Source: Streptomyces sp. NBC_01262 (GTDB lineage: Bacteria; Actinomycetota; Actinomycetes; Streptomycetales; Streptomycetaceae). Taken from it: a stretch of 64,000 bases of DNA. The stretch lies in the NCBI RefSeq assembly GCF_036226365.1, contig NZ_CP108462.1:8166001-8230000 (forward strand), read 5' to 3'. This document shows positions 50,426-59,295 of the stretch, in pieces. Each line of letters opens with the position of its first letter. The first letter of the stretch is position 1. A program made the position numbers and the translations under genes. Below the pieces are notes generated by a model that was not told the DNA's origin, did no database searches, and saw nothing but the letters and a program-made list of their open reading frames with translations.

Positions 50426-51325
50426 GTGGCGATCCCCGGCCCCGACCGCACCGGTCTGGCCCTCTTCAGGGACTGGAAGACCTGGTACCGCGTGACCGGC
50501 ACCCTCGGTGGCGGTCCGGAACCGCTGGTGGTCCTGCACGGGGGCCCCGGGGCCGGGCACGATTACACCCTGCGGATCGCCCGCATCGCCGAGCAGGGCC
50601 GTCCGGTGATCCACTACGACCAGCTGGGCATCGGCCTGTCGACCCATCTCCCGGACCGGGGCGCGGACTTCTGGACCGTGCGGCTCTTCCTGGACGAACT
50701 CGACAGCCTCCTCGCGACCCTGGGCATCCGGGACGGCTACCACCTGCTCGGCCAGTCCTGGGGAGGCATGCTCGCCGCCGAGCACGCGGTACGCCGCCCG
50801 GCGGGCCTGCGCAGCCTGACCATCGCCAACTCGCCCGCGTCCATGGAGCTTTGGCTCGCGGCGGCGGCGGGGCTGCGCGCCGAACTGCCGCCCGCCGTAC
50901 AGGAGACGCTGCTCGCGCACGAGGCGGCCGGGACCACCGACAGCGAGGCGTACAAGGCCGCCGAGCAGGTCTTCAACGCCCGTCATGTGTGCCGGATCGT
51001 GCCCAACCCGCCTGAGGTCGAGGCCACTTGGGCCAAGATCGCCGAGGACGGGACCGTCTACCACACCATGAACGGCCCCAACGAGTTCCATGTCATCGGG
51101 ACCCTCAAGGACTGGACGGTCGTCGACCGCCTGCACCTGATCGAGGTCCCCACCCTGCTGGTGTCCGGACGCCACGACGAGGCGACCCCCGCCACCGTCC
51201 AGCCGTTCGCCGACCGCATCCCCGATGTGCGCTGGGAGATCTTCGAGGACTCCAGCCACATGCCGCACATCGAGGAGGAGGAGCGCTATCTGCAGGTCGT
51301 CGGCGCATTCCTCGACTCCGTATGA
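50426..51325 (+). CDS. Proline iminopeptidase-like alpha/beta hydrolase (S33)
   Basis: 299 residues from GTG 50426, preceded by GGGAGG; ATG 50414 is in frame but sits before that site. The S33 oxyanion motif LVVLHGGPGAGHDY, nucleophile GQSWGGMLAAEHA, the acid in VSGRHDEATPA and His in DSSHMPHIEE form a complete triad. Length and the L-proline-type cap region fit cytoplasmic aminopeptidases that release N-terminal residues, especially proline, from small peptides. It is the first gene of a peptide-uptake operon, so it would digest what the importer brings in. Confidence 0.9.
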   Translation: MAIPGPDRTGLALFRDWKTWYRVTGTLGGGPEPLVVLHGGPGAGHDYTLRIARIAEQGRPVIHYDQLGIGLSTHLPDRGADFWTVRLFLDELDSLLATLGIRDGYHLLGQSWGGMLAAEHAVRRPAGLRSLTIANSPASMELWLAAAAGLRAELPPAVQETLLAHEAAGTTDSEAYKAAEQVFNARHVCRIVPNPPEVEATWAKIAEDGTVYHTMNGPNEFHVIGTLKDWTVVDRLHLIEVPTLLVSGRHDEATPATVQPFADRIPDVRWEIFEDSSHMPHIEEEERYLQVVGAFLDSV

Positions 51326-51357
51326 CCGAGCCTGATCGACCCCCCTTGGGAGCCACC

Positions 51358-53091
51358 ATGCCCCGCTCCGCCACCCGTACAGTCCTCGTCACCGGCACCG
51401 CCGCCCTCGCCCTGCTGGCCACCGCCTGCTCCTCCTCCGGCGACGGCGGCACCGCGAACTCCACCTCCACGGCCTCGACTTCCGCCTCCGGCGCGCCCGC
51501 CGCCTACCAGAGCGCGCACAAGGGCGGCACGCTGCACCTGGTGGCCAAGTCGGCGGCCGGCTCGCTCGACCCGCAGGTCAACTACACGCTCCAGTACTGG
51601 CAGCTCTACCAGGGCATGTACGACGGCCTGCTGGCCTTCAAGAAGGTCGGCGGCCAGGCCTCCTTCACCGTGGTTCCCGACCTGGCCGAGTCGATGCCGA
51701 AGGTCACCAACGGCGGGAAGACGTACACCTTCACTCTTCGCAAGGGCATCAAGTTCTCCAACGGCAAGGCGCTGACCACCGACGATGTCGTGGCGTCCTT
51801 CGAGCGCGTCTTCACCATCTCCAGCCCCACCGCGGGTTCTTTCTACAACGGCATCGTCGGCGCCGACGCCTGCCTGAAGAAGCCCGCCGGCTGCACCCTG
51901 CCCAAGGGCGTAGTGGGCGACGCCGCGGCCAACACCGTGACCATCAACCTCACCGCCGCCGACCCGGAGTTCCCGTACAAGCTCGCGGTGCCGCACGCGA
52001 GCATCGTGCCGAAGGGCTCCCCGGCCAAGGACGCCGGTACGAGGCCGCTGCCGGGCACCGGCGCGTACAAGGCCGCTTCCTACGACCCCAACAAGGCGCT
52101 GAAGCTGGTCCGCAACCCGTACTTCAAGGAGTGGTCGCGCGAGGCCCAGCCGCAGGGCTACCCGGACGAGATCGACGAGACCTTCGGCCTGACCGTGGAG
52201 GCCGAGGTGACCGCCGTGGAGAACGGCCAGGCCGACTGGGTCTTCGACGCCCCGCCCGCCGACCGGCTCAACGAGATCGGCACCAAGTACGCGAGCCAGG
52301 TGCACGTCAGCCCGCTGACCGCGATGTGGTACCTCACCCTCAACGTCAACCAGGCGCCGTTCAACAACCTCAAGGCACGCCAGGCCATCAACTGGGCCGT
52401 CGACCGCAGCGCCGCCGTCCGTCTCTACGGCGGCACCAACCTGGCCCAGCCGGTCTGCACCGTGCTGCCGCCCGGCTTCCCGGGGCACACCGACACCTGC
52501 GACTACACCAAGGGCGGCGGCACCACCTGGAAGGCGCCCGACCTCGCCAAGGCCAAGGCGCTGGTGAAGGCCTCCGGTACGGCGGGGCAGGAGGTCGGCA
52601 TCGTCGTCCAGGACGACGAGGTCAACAAGTCCATAGGCGAGTACCTGCAGAGCCTGCTCACCCAGCTCGGCTACAAGGCCACCCTCAAGCCGCTGTCGGC
52701 GAACATCCAGTTCACGTACATCCAGAACACCAAGAACAAGGTGCAGCTGGCCCTGACCTCCTGGTACCAGGACTACCCGGCCGCCTCGGACTTCCTCAAC
52801 GTGCTGCTGTCCTGCGGGTCCTTCCACGCCGGCAGCGACTCCAGCATCAACATCGCCGGCTTCTGCGACAAGACGGTCGACGCGCAGATGCAGGACGCCC
52901 TGGCCACCGAGCGCACCGACATGACGGCCGCGAACACCAAGTGGGGCGCGGTCGACCAGGCGGTCATGGCCAAGTCGCCGCTGGTGCCGCTGTTCACCCC
53001 GAAGCTGGTGGACTTCACCTCCACACGGGTCGGCAACTACCAGTTCAGCAAGCAGTTCTACATGATCGTGGACCAGCTGTGGGTGAAGTGA
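51358..53091 (+). CDS. Peptide-type ABC substrate-binding lipoprotein (DppA/OppA, SBP_bac_5)
   Basis: 577 residues from ATG 51358 (GGGAG ahead); ATG 51322 overlapping the peptidase stop is an alternative. Lipobox LLATAC gives Cys about 24. SBP_bac_5 landmarks: GGTLHLVAKSAAGSLDPQVN, YTFTLRKGIKFSNGKALTTD then DVVASFERV, LNVNQAPFNNLKARQAINWA then VDRSA. It binds peptides or nickel-like complexes outside the cell. Its stop overlaps the following start as GTGA. Confidence 0.92.
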   Translation: MPRSATRTVLVTGTAALALLATACSSSGDGGTANSTSTASTSASGAPAAYQSAHKGGTLHLVAKSAAGSLDPQVNYTLQYWQLYQGMYDGLLAFKKVGGQASFTVVPDLAESMPKVTNGGKTYTFTLRKGIKFSNGKALTTDDVVASFERVFTISSPTAGSFYNGIVGADACLKKPAGCTLPKGVVGDAAANTVTINLTAADPEFPYKLAVPHASIVPKGSPAKDAGTRPLPGTGAYKAASYDPNKALKLVRNPYFKEWSREAQPQGYPDEIDETFGLTVEAEVTAVENGQADWVFDAPPADRLNEIGTKYASQVHVSPLTAMWYLTLNVNQAPFNNLKARQAINWAVDRSAAVRLYGGTNLAQPVCTVLPPGFPGHTDTCDYTKGGGTTWKAPDLAKAKALVKASGTAGQEVGIVVQDDEVNKSIGEYLQSLLTQLGYKATLKPLSANIQFTYIQNTKNKVQLALTSWYQDYPAASDFLNVLLSCGSFHAGSDSSINIAGFCDKTVDAQMQDALATERTDMTAANTKWGAVDQAVMAKSPLVPLFTPKLVDFTSTRVGNYQFSKQFYMIVDQLWVK

Positions 53092-54110
53092 CAGCCCGCC
53101 CGGACGTCCGCCCCGCCGCCCGCCCGGCCGGCCCATGGCGCACCGCCATGGGCCAGCTGGCCCGCAACAGGCCGGCCATGGCGGCGGCCGGATTCTTCGC
53201 CCTCATCGTGGCGGCCTGCCTGTGCGCCCCGCTGTACGCCAACGGCATCGCGCACACCGACCCGTTCCGCTCCGCCGTCTCCGGCACCACGGTCGTCGGC
53301 GGCAGGACGGTCCCGGTGCTCACCCCCAGCACCACCGGCCTCGGCCTCGGCGTCACCCCGATCGGCCCCACCTGGGACCCGGCCCACTACTTCCTCGGGG
53401 CCGACAACCAGGGCCGCGACGTCATGGCCCGGCTGCTCTACGGCGGCCGCAACAGCCTGTTCATCGGCCTCACCTCGGCCGTGCTGTGCTGCCTGGCGGC
53501 CGCCGTGCTGGGCATCGTCGCCGGGTACGCGGGCGGCTGGCTGGACGCGGTGATCTCCCGCGTACTGGACGTGGTCTGGGCGTTCCCGGTGTACCTGCTG
53601 GCGATCTGCCTGTCGGTGGTGCTGCTCACCAACGGGCTGCGGCTCGGCCCCGTCACCGTCCGGCCGGGCAGCCTGTGGGTGCCGATCGCCATCATCGCGG
53701 CGGTCTACGTCCCGTACGTGGCCCGGCCGTTGCGCGGCCAGGTGATCGCGCTGCGCCACCGGGAGTACATCCTGGCGGCGATCGGCTCGGGCGCGCCCGT
53801 GACGCGCGTGATGCGCCGAGAGGTGGTGCCGAACGTCCTGCCGACCGTGCTGGTCTTCGTACCGCTGATGACCGCGCTCAACATGCTCACCGAATCCGCC
53901 CTGTCCTTCCTCTCCGTCGGCGTCCAGGCGCCAGACGCGAGCTGGGGCACGATCATCAACGACGGCCTCGGGCTGCTCTACACCCGGCCCGCCGTGACCA
54001 TCGCCCCCGGCCTGCTCATCGCGCTCACCGCCGCCGCGCTCAACGTCCTCGGCGACGGCGTACGCGACGCGCTGGACCCGGGCGCCCGGCTGCGCGGCGG
54101 GGTGGTGTGA
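53088..54110 (+). CDS. Peptide ABC transporter permease (DppC-like)
   Basis: 340 residues from GTG 53088. The N-terminal extension with a helix (AAAGFFALIVAACLCAPLYA) and an exterior loop (TDPFRSAVSGTTVVGG) is followed by the BPD_transp_1 core: LGADNQGRDVMARLLYGGRN, SLFIGLTSAVLCCLAAAVLG, EYILAAIGSGAPVTRVMRRE (EAA loop that contacts the ATPases). The ending ALDPGARLRGG is typical of DppC. Confidence 0.92.
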   Translation: MTARPDVRPAARPAGPWRTAMGQLARNRPAMAAAGFFALIVAACLCAPLYANGIAHTDPFRSAVSGTTVVGGRTVPVLTPSTTGLGLGVTPIGPTWDPAHYFLGADNQGRDVMARLLYGGRNSLFIGLTSAVLCCLAAAVLGIVAGYAGGWLDAVISRVLDVVWAFPVYLLAICLSVVLLTNGLRLGPVTVRPGSLWVPIAIIAAVYVPYVARPLRGQVIALRHREYILAAIGSGAPVTRVMRREVVPNVLPTVLVFVPLMTALNMLTESALSFLSVGVQAPDASWGTIINDGLGLLYTRPAVTIAPGLLIALTAAALNVLGDGVRDALDPGARLRGGVV

Positions 54111-55079
54111 GTGCTGGCCTTCGCCCTGCGCCGCCTGCTGGCCGCCATCCCGGTCCTGTTCGCGATCAGCGTGCTGGTGTTCCTGATCTTCTTCGCCACC
54201 CCCGGCGTCGACCCGGCGGCCCGCATCGCCGGCCGCAACGCCGACCCCGCCACCCTCGCCCAGGTCCGGCACACCTTCGGACTCGACCGGCCGCTGCCCG
54301 TCCGCTATCTGCTGCTGATGAAGCACCTGCTGATCAGCCGCGACCTGGAGTCCTTCGTCAACCGCGGCTCCCGGGTCGTCCCGCAGATCACCCACGCCAT
54401 GCCGGTCACCCTCTCCCTCGTGCTCGGCGCCGCCGTCATCTGGCTGATCGCCGGCGTCCTCATGGGCACCGCCGCGGCCGCCCTGCGCGGCACCCTCGTG
54501 GACCCGCTGATCATGCTCGTCGGCGTCATCGGCGTCTCCCTGCCGGTGTACTGGCTCGGCGAGGTCGTCAACCTCTTCACCCAGAACCGCCTGCACGACT
54601 CGGTCTTCGCCTGGGTGCCACCCCTGGGCTACGTCGGCCTCACCGACGACCCCGGCCAGTGGGCGCTGCACCTGCTCTTCCCCTGGCTGACGCTGGCCGC
54701 CCTCTATGCCGGGATCTACGCCCGGGTACTGCGCTCGGAACTGGTCGCCGCGCTCAACGAGGACTACGTGCGCACCGCCCGCGCCAAGGGCGTCTCCGAG
54801 CGCCGGATCCTCATCCGGCACGCGCTGCGCTGCTCGCTGATCCCCGTCGTGTCCCTGTTCGGCCTCGACATCGGCGCGCTGATCGGCGGGGCGGCCCTGC
54901 TCACCGAGGTGGTCTTCGGCCTGCCCGGCGTCGGCAAGCTCACCTACGACGCGCTCCAGAACGTCGACCTGCCGGTGATCATGGGCACGGTCCTCTACGC
55001 CGCCTTCTTCGTAGTCCTTGCCAACGCGCTGGTCGACGTCGTGTACGCCAAGCTGGATCCGAGGGCCCGCCATGTCTGA
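54111..55079 (+). CDS. Peptide ABC transporter permease (DppB-like)
   Basis: 322 residues from GTG 54111, immediately after the DppC-like stop. Six helices; FALRRLLAAIPVLFAISVLV then FLIFFATPGVDPA is the usual opening, and NEDYVRTARAKGVSERRILI then RHALR is the EAA loop. The order C before B is reversed compared with the classical dpp operon. It forms the channel with the preceding permease. Confidence 0.92.
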   Translation: MLAFALRRLLAAIPVLFAISVLVFLIFFATPGVDPAARIAGRNADPATLAQVRHTFGLDRPLPVRYLLLMKHLLISRDLESFVNRGSRVVPQITHAMPVTLSLVLGAAVIWLIAGVLMGTAAAALRGTLVDPLIMLVGVIGVSLPVYWLGEVVNLFTQNRLHDSVFAWVPPLGYVGLTDDPGQWALHLLFPWLTLAALYAGIYARVLRSELVAALNEDYVRTARAKGVSERRILIRHALRCSLIPVVSLFGLDIGALIGGAALLTEVVFGLPGVGKLTYDALQNVDLPVIMGTVLYAAFFVVLANALVDVVYAKLDPRARHV

Positions 55080-56070
55080 ACCTCTCCTCGACGTGACCGA
55101 CCTCCGGGTCTCCTTCCGCACCCGGCGCGGCACGGTCACCGCCGTCGACGGGCTGTCCTTCTCCGTGGCCCCCGGCGAGGTCCTCGGCGTGGTCGGCGAG
55201 TCCGGCTCCGGCAAGAGCGTGTCCATGCTGGGCCTGCTGGGCCTGATCCGCGATCCCAACGCCACGGTCACCGGACAGGTGCTGTTCCGCGGCCGGGATC
55301 TGGTGACCATGCCGGACAAAGAGCTGCGCGCGATCCGGGGCCGGGACATCGCGATGGTGTTCCAGGACCCGATGACCGCCCTCACGCCCGTCTACACGGT
55401 CGGCTGGCACATCGCCGAGCAGATCCGCGCCCACGAGGACATCACCCGGCAGGAGGCCAGAACCCGCGCGATCGGCCTGCTGGAGGAGGTCGGCATTCCC
55501 GACCCCGCGCGGCGCGTGGACAGCTACCCGCACGAGTTCTCCGGCGGCATGCGCCAGCGGGCCGTCATCGCCATGGCGATGGCCTGCGGACCCGCGCTGC
55601 TGATCGCCGACGAGCCGACCACCGCGCTCGACGTGACGACCCAGGCCCAGATCCTGGACCTGATGCGACGTGAGAACGCGGGCGGCTCGGCCATCGTCCT
55701 GATCACCCACGACATGGGGGTGGTCTCCCGGATCGCCGACCGCGTCCTGGTGATGTACGGCGGCCGGGCCGTCGAGGAAGGCCCCCGCCCGGCGGTCTTC
55801 CGCACCCCCCGCCACCCCTACACCTGGGGCCTGCTGGACTCCGTCCCCCGCGTCACCGGCCCCCGCCTGCGGCGGCTGCCCGCCATCCCCGGCATGCCCG
55901 TCTCCCCCCTCGACATCCCCGACGGCTGCGCCTTCGCCCCGCGCTGCCGTATGCGGCACGAGGCCTGCTCCGAACGGCCGGCGCTCGCCGGTGACGGGCA
56001 GCACCGCGACGCCTGCTGGCTGCCCACCGACGACCGCGCCGCCCTGCGCCGCGAGGAGACCACCCCATGA
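55072..56070 (+). CDS. Peptide ABC transporter ATP-binding protein (DppD-like)
   Basis: 332 residues from ATG 55072, overlapping the permease by eight bases. Walker A GESGSGKS, Q-loop VFQDPMTALTP, signature SGGMRQR, Walker B LLIADEPTTALD, H-loop LITHDMGVV, then the family tail with CAFAPRC, CSERPAL, DACWLP, whose Cys residues in relatives bind an iron-sulfur cluster. Works with the DppF-like partner. Confidence 0.93.
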   Translation: MSEPLLDVTDLRVSFRTRRGTVTAVDGLSFSVAPGEVLGVVGESGSGKSVSMLGLLGLIRDPNATVTGQVLFRGRDLVTMPDKELRAIRGRDIAMVFQDPMTALTPVYTVGWHIAEQIRAHEDITRQEARTRAIGLLEEVGIPDPARRVDSYPHEFSGGMRQRAVIAMAMACGPALLIADEPTTALDVTTQAQILDLMRRENAGGSAIVLITHDMGVVSRIADRVLVMYGGRAVEEGPRPAVFRTPRHPYTWGLLDSVPRVTGPRLRRLPAIPGMPVSPLDIPDGCAFAPRCRMRHEACSERPALAGDGQHRDACWLPTDDRAALRREETTP

Positions 56071-57032
56071 CCGTCCTGCTCCGCGCCTCCGAGGTCGTCA
56101 AGCGCTACCCGGCGGGCCGCGCCGGAGCCGTCCACGCCGTCAACGGGGTCTCCCTCGACGTCCGCGCCGGCGAGACCCTCGGCGTCGTCGGCGAGTCCGG
56201 CTGCGGCAAGTCCACCCTCGGCCGCTGCCTCGTCCGGCTCACCGACCTCACCAGCGGCCGCGTCGAGTTCGACGGCCAGGACATCACCGCCCTCGGCCCC
56301 CGGCGGCTGCGCCCCGTACGCGCGGGACTCCAGCTCATCTTCCAGGACCCCTACGCCTCCCTGAACCCCCGCCGCCGCGCCGGCGACATCGTCGCCGAGC
56401 CGCTGAAGGTCCACCGGCACGGCAGCGCAGGCGCGATACGCGACCGCGTCGCCGAGCTCTTCGAGGTCGTCGGCCTGTCCGCCGCCCACCTCGACCGCTA
56501 CCCCCACGAGTTCTCCGGCGGCCAGCGCCAGCGCATCGGCATCGCCCGCGCCCTCGCGACCCGCCCCAGGCTGATCGTCGCCGACGAGCCCGTCTCTGCC
56601 CTCGACGTCTCCGTCCAGGCCCAGGTGCTCAACCTCTTCGCCGACCTCCAGGACGAGTTCGGGCTGACGTATGTCTTCATCGCCCACGACCTCGGTGTCG
56701 TACGGCACGTCTCCGACCGCATCGCCGTCATGTACCTCGGCGAGGTCGTCGAACTCGCCGACGCCGAGGCGCTGTACGCCGCCCCCGCCCACCCCTACAC
56801 CGAGACCCTGCTCTCCGCCGTCCCCGAGATCGACGACGGCTCCGACCCGGCTCCCCGCGAGCGCATCGTCCTCACCGGCGACGTCCCCAACCCCTCCGAC
56901 CGGCCCGCCGGCTGCGCCTTCCACCCCCGCTGCCCCTACGCCCGCGACCTCTGCCGCACAGAGCGCCCACCCCTGACCGAAGCCGCCCCCGGCCGCCTCA
57001 CGGCCTGCCACTTCCCGCTCGTCGGGCCCTAG
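56067..57032 (+). CDS. Peptide ABC transporter ATP-binding protein (DppF-like)
   Basis: 321 residues from ATG 56067, overlapping the DppD-like stop by four bases. Walker A GESGCGKS, Q-loop FQDPYASLNP, signature SGGQRQR, Walker B LIVADEPVSALD, and tail CAFHPRCPYA. It completes an operon of six genes (peptidase, binding protein, two permeases, two ATPases), all with touching or overlapping ends except the first gap of 32 bases. Confidence 0.93.
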   Translation: MTVLLRASEVVKRYPAGRAGAVHAVNGVSLDVRAGETLGVVGESGCGKSTLGRCLVRLTDLTSGRVEFDGQDITALGPRRLRPVRAGLQLIFQDPYASLNPRRRAGDIVAEPLKVHRHGSAGAIRDRVAELFEVVGLSAAHLDRYPHEFSGGQRQRIGIARALATRPRLIVADEPVSALDVSVQAQVLNLFADLQDEFGLTYVFIAHDLGVVRHVSDRIAVMYLGEVVELADAEALYAAPAHPYTETLLSAVPEIDDGSDPAPRERIVLTGDVPNPSDRPAGCAFHPRCPYARDLCRTERPPLTEAAPGRLTACHFPLVGP

Positions 57033-57062
57033 GCCACACATGGCCGTCCGGGATACGAACCA

Positions 57063-57280
57063 TCACCCCGTGAGCCCGCCCACCCCGTTGAGCGCGATGG
57101 TCAGACCGAGCGCGGTGACGACGGCCGCGGAGACCACCGGCAGCCACCGCAGGACGGGGCTGTCTCCGTGGTGCGTGTGCTCGTGGTGGGGTACATGGTC
57201 GTCTCCGCTCCCCTCGCGCTGCAGCCATCTCCGCCGCAGCAGCCTCGCGCTCAGGACCAGCACCACCCCGCCGAGCTGGC
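57063..57280 (-). pseudogene. NicO-type nickel/cobalt exporter, C-terminal fragment
   Basis: About 70 codons ending at 57063 read GGVVLVLSARLLRRRWLQRE, a His-rich loop HHEHTHHGD, then SPVLRWLPVVSAAVVTALGL and a final hydrophobic turn. This matches the last two helices and the His-rich loop of NicO/RcnA-like metal exporters. The rest of the gene is absent and the preceding codons do not look like transporter sequence. Confidence 0.55.
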
Positions 57281-57322
57281 TTGGGGCGCCGGGTTCACGG
57301 GAGCATAAGAACGTCAACTATC

Positions 57323-57332
57323 TTGTTGACAA
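57323..57332. promoter_or_regulatory. TTGT-NN-ACAA box 1
   Basis: TTGT-TG-ACAA, within a larger GTCAAC...GTTGAC inverted repeat (57313-57330). Two similar boxes lie around 58.2-58.3 kb. Confidence 0.4.
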
Positions 57333-57391
57333 AGCGTGCTGACACGTTTCCCAGGAGATTCACAGCAAAGGCAACCGCACGCCCGGCACTC

Positions 57392-58183
57392 CTACCGGCG
57401 GGCCAGCCGACGCAACAGGTCCCTGCTGGCCGTGGCGACCAGCGGGGGAACGCCGAGGTCACCGAGCATGTCGGCGGCGGCCTGCATCTCGGCGGTCCTG
57501 CGCACGGCGTGCCGGCGGCTGCCCTCGGTCAGGCGATCCAGGGTCGCGGCATCGGCGCGGGTCAGCTCTTCGGCGATGATCTCCCGCAGCCAGTCCTCGC
57601 AGCCCGCGGCCCTGGCCGCGTCGAGAGCCTCGACGACAGCCGCCGCCAGACCCTTGTAGAACACGCTGCGCAGCAGCTTGCGTTCGGCCGCCAGCCCCGC
57701 GGGCCCGTCGAGCACGTCCACCTCCGCACCGAGGGGGCGCAGCAGCTCGGCGTAGCGCCGGGCCGCCGCTCCGGAGACGAGCATCGGCGTCCGCAGGCCC
57801 TTCCCGGGCACGGGCGCCATCAACGACACATCGGCGAAGCCGATGCCCGCGTCCCCGGCGATCTCGCCGAGGCGCTGTTTCACCGCGGGAGACGCGGTGT
57901 TGAGATCGGCCCACAGGCAGCGGGGAGATGTTCCGGCGAGGCCCGCCCGCAGCGCGCCCTCGGCCGCCGAGGCGCTGTTGACGCTCAGTACGAGGTCGCT
58001 GCCCGCGACCGCCTCCGCCTCGCTGTCTGCGTCCACCACGCCTGGCGGCGCCGGAACCTCCGGGTCGTAGCCACGTACGCGTACGCCCGCGGCGACCAGG
58101 TCGCCCGCGATGGCGCCGCCCGCCTCTCCCAGGCCGAGCACGGCGATGCGAGGGCCTTCGGTGGGGCTGGACGCCACGGGCAC
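57392..58183 (-). CDS. NAD-binding dehydrogenase, 6-phosphogluconate-dehydrogenase-like with DUF1932 end
   Basis: 263 residues. N-terminal Rossmann domain (RIAVLGLGEAGGAIAGDLVA) with the beta-hydroxyacid-dehydrogenase features WADLNTASPAVKQRL and DVSLMAPVPGKGLRTPMLVS. The helical C-terminal half (LLRSVFYKGLAAAVVEALDA, EDWLREIIAEEL) matches DUF1932. It likely oxidises or reduces a hydroxy-acid. It is divergent from the polycarboxylate operon and probably part of the same pathway, since box TTGT-CG-GCAA lies 13 bases before its start. Confidence 0.85.
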   Translation of the reverse strand: MPVASSPTEGPRIAVLGLGEAGGAIAGDLVAAGVRVRGYDPEVPAPPGVVDADSEAEAVAGSDLVLSVNSASAAEGALRAGLAGTSPRCLWADLNTASPAVKQRLGEIAGDAGIGFADVSLMAPVPGKGLRTPMLVSGAAARRYAELLRPLGAEVDVLDGPAGLAAERKLLRSVFYKGLAAAVVEALDAARAAGCEDWLREIIAEELTRADAATLDRLTEGSRRHAVRRTAEMQAAADMLGDLGVPPLVATASRDLLRRLARR

Positions 58184-58195
58184 TCCTCAAGAAGA

Positions 58196-58205
58196 TTGTC
58201 GGCAA
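58196..58205. promoter_or_regulatory. TTGT-NN-ACAA-like box 2
   Basis: TTGT-CG-GCAA (one mismatch), 13 bases before the dehydrogenase start. Confidence 0.35.
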
Positions 58206-58299
58206 TATTGTTGGATATTCTGACGACTTTTCACCTCCGCACGGAAGAGGGGTGGTTCCCGCACTCCGTGCCATTACTGCGCAACCCATTGACACCCTG

Positions 58300-58316
58300 T
58301 TGTTGATTGTCAACAA
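58300..58316. promoter_or_regulatory. Palindromic operator, box 3
   Basis: Perfect palindrome TTGTTGA-TTG-TCAACAA, containing TTGT-CA-ACAA, 35 bases before the DUF6282 start. Its form suits a GntR/FadR-type repressor acting on the polycarboxylate operon. Confidence 0.55.
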
Positions 58317-58350
58317 TCTGCCACACCAAATTGGCAACAGGGAGCTGTAT

Positions 58351-59295
58351 ATGAGCGACCAATCAGCCACGCGTCATCCGACCCCGTCGGATCAGGCCCG
58401 CGCACTTGTCGCGGGGGCCTACGACATCCATCTGCACATCGCACCCGACCTGATGAAACGCCGCGTCGACGATCTGACCCTCGCGCCCCGCTTCGTCGAG
58501 GTCGGCCTCGCCGGATTCGTACTCAAATCGCACTATGTGCCCACGACGGAACGGGCAGAGGTGGTGCGCAACGCCGTGCCCGGATTCGGCGCGATCGGGG
58601 CGATCACCCTCAACGCCTCGGTGGGCGGCATGAACCCGATCGCCGTGGAGATCGCCGGTCGCGGCGGCGCACAGTTCGTATGGCTGCCGACCGTGGACAG
58701 CGCCAACGAGCGGGCCTGCACGGCGAGCAACCCGGAGGGGGCCGCCCCGCCCATGTGGGTTCAGCTCCAGGACGAACTGCGGGAGGCCGGCATGGCGGCC
58801 GACCCGGTGGACGTGGTCGGGCCGGACGGCACGGCGTTGGAGACCACCCGTCAGGTGCTCAGGGTGATCGCGGCGCACGACATGACGCTCGCCACCGGGC
58901 ACCTCGGCTCCGACGAGATCGCCGCCGTCGTGGACGCCGCGGTCGAAGAAGGCGTGCGCCGGATCGTGGTCACCCACCCCGAGTTCACCTCCCAGCGGGT
59001 GGGCGTGGAACGTCAGCGCGCGTTAGCCGCCCGGGGCGCCCTGCTGGAGCGCTGCTTCACCACCCCGTACACCGGAAAGGTCTCCTGGGATCTGTGGCTG
59101 GAGAACATCAGGGCGGTCGGCCCGGAGCACTCCGTACTCTCCAGCGATCTCGGACAGCCCTTCAACCCTCCGGTGGAGGACGGCCTGGCGCTGCTCGCCG
59201 ATCGGTTGCTCGCCGCGGGCTTCACCGAGCAGGAGATACGGACCATGGCCGTGGACAACACCCGCTGGCTGGCGGGGGCGGTGAAGGACCGATGA
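58351..59295 (+). CDS. DUF6282 family protein, amidohydrolase-like
   Basis: 314 residues from ATG 58351, with GGGAG ahead. GAYDIHLHIAPDLMKRRVDD gives the His-x-His metal motif of TIM-barrel amidohydrolases. ATGHLGSDEIAAVVDAA and RIVVTHPEFTSQRV supply further His residues, and SVLSSDLGQPFNPP the Asp. It is therefore probably a metal-dependent hydrolase or lactonase. An in-frame TTA codon (59023-59025, codon 225) makes full translation depend on the bldA tRNA if this is a streptomycete. It overlaps the ATPase gene by ATGA and opens the operon. Confidence 0.8.
   Translation: MSDQSATRHPTPSDQARALVAGAYDIHLHIAPDLMKRRVDDLTLAPRFVEVGLAGFVLKSHYVPTTERAEVVRNAVPGFGAIGAITLNASVGGMNPIAVEIAGRGGAQFVWLPTVDSANERACTASNPEGAAPPMWVQLQDELREAGMAADPVDVVGPDGTALETTRQVLRVIAAHDMTLATGHLGSDEIAAVVDAAVEEGVRRIVVTHPEFTSQRVGVERQRALAARGALLERCFTTPYTGKVSWDLWLENIRAVGPEHSVLSSDLGQPFNPPVEDGLALLADRLLAAGFTEQEIRTMAVDNTRWLAGAVKDR

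Noticed and set aside
53058..55385. 775-codon minus-strand frame opposite the Dpp permeases
   Set aside because: Reverse-strand shadow of permease genes, rich in Gly/Asp/Arg, without family features.
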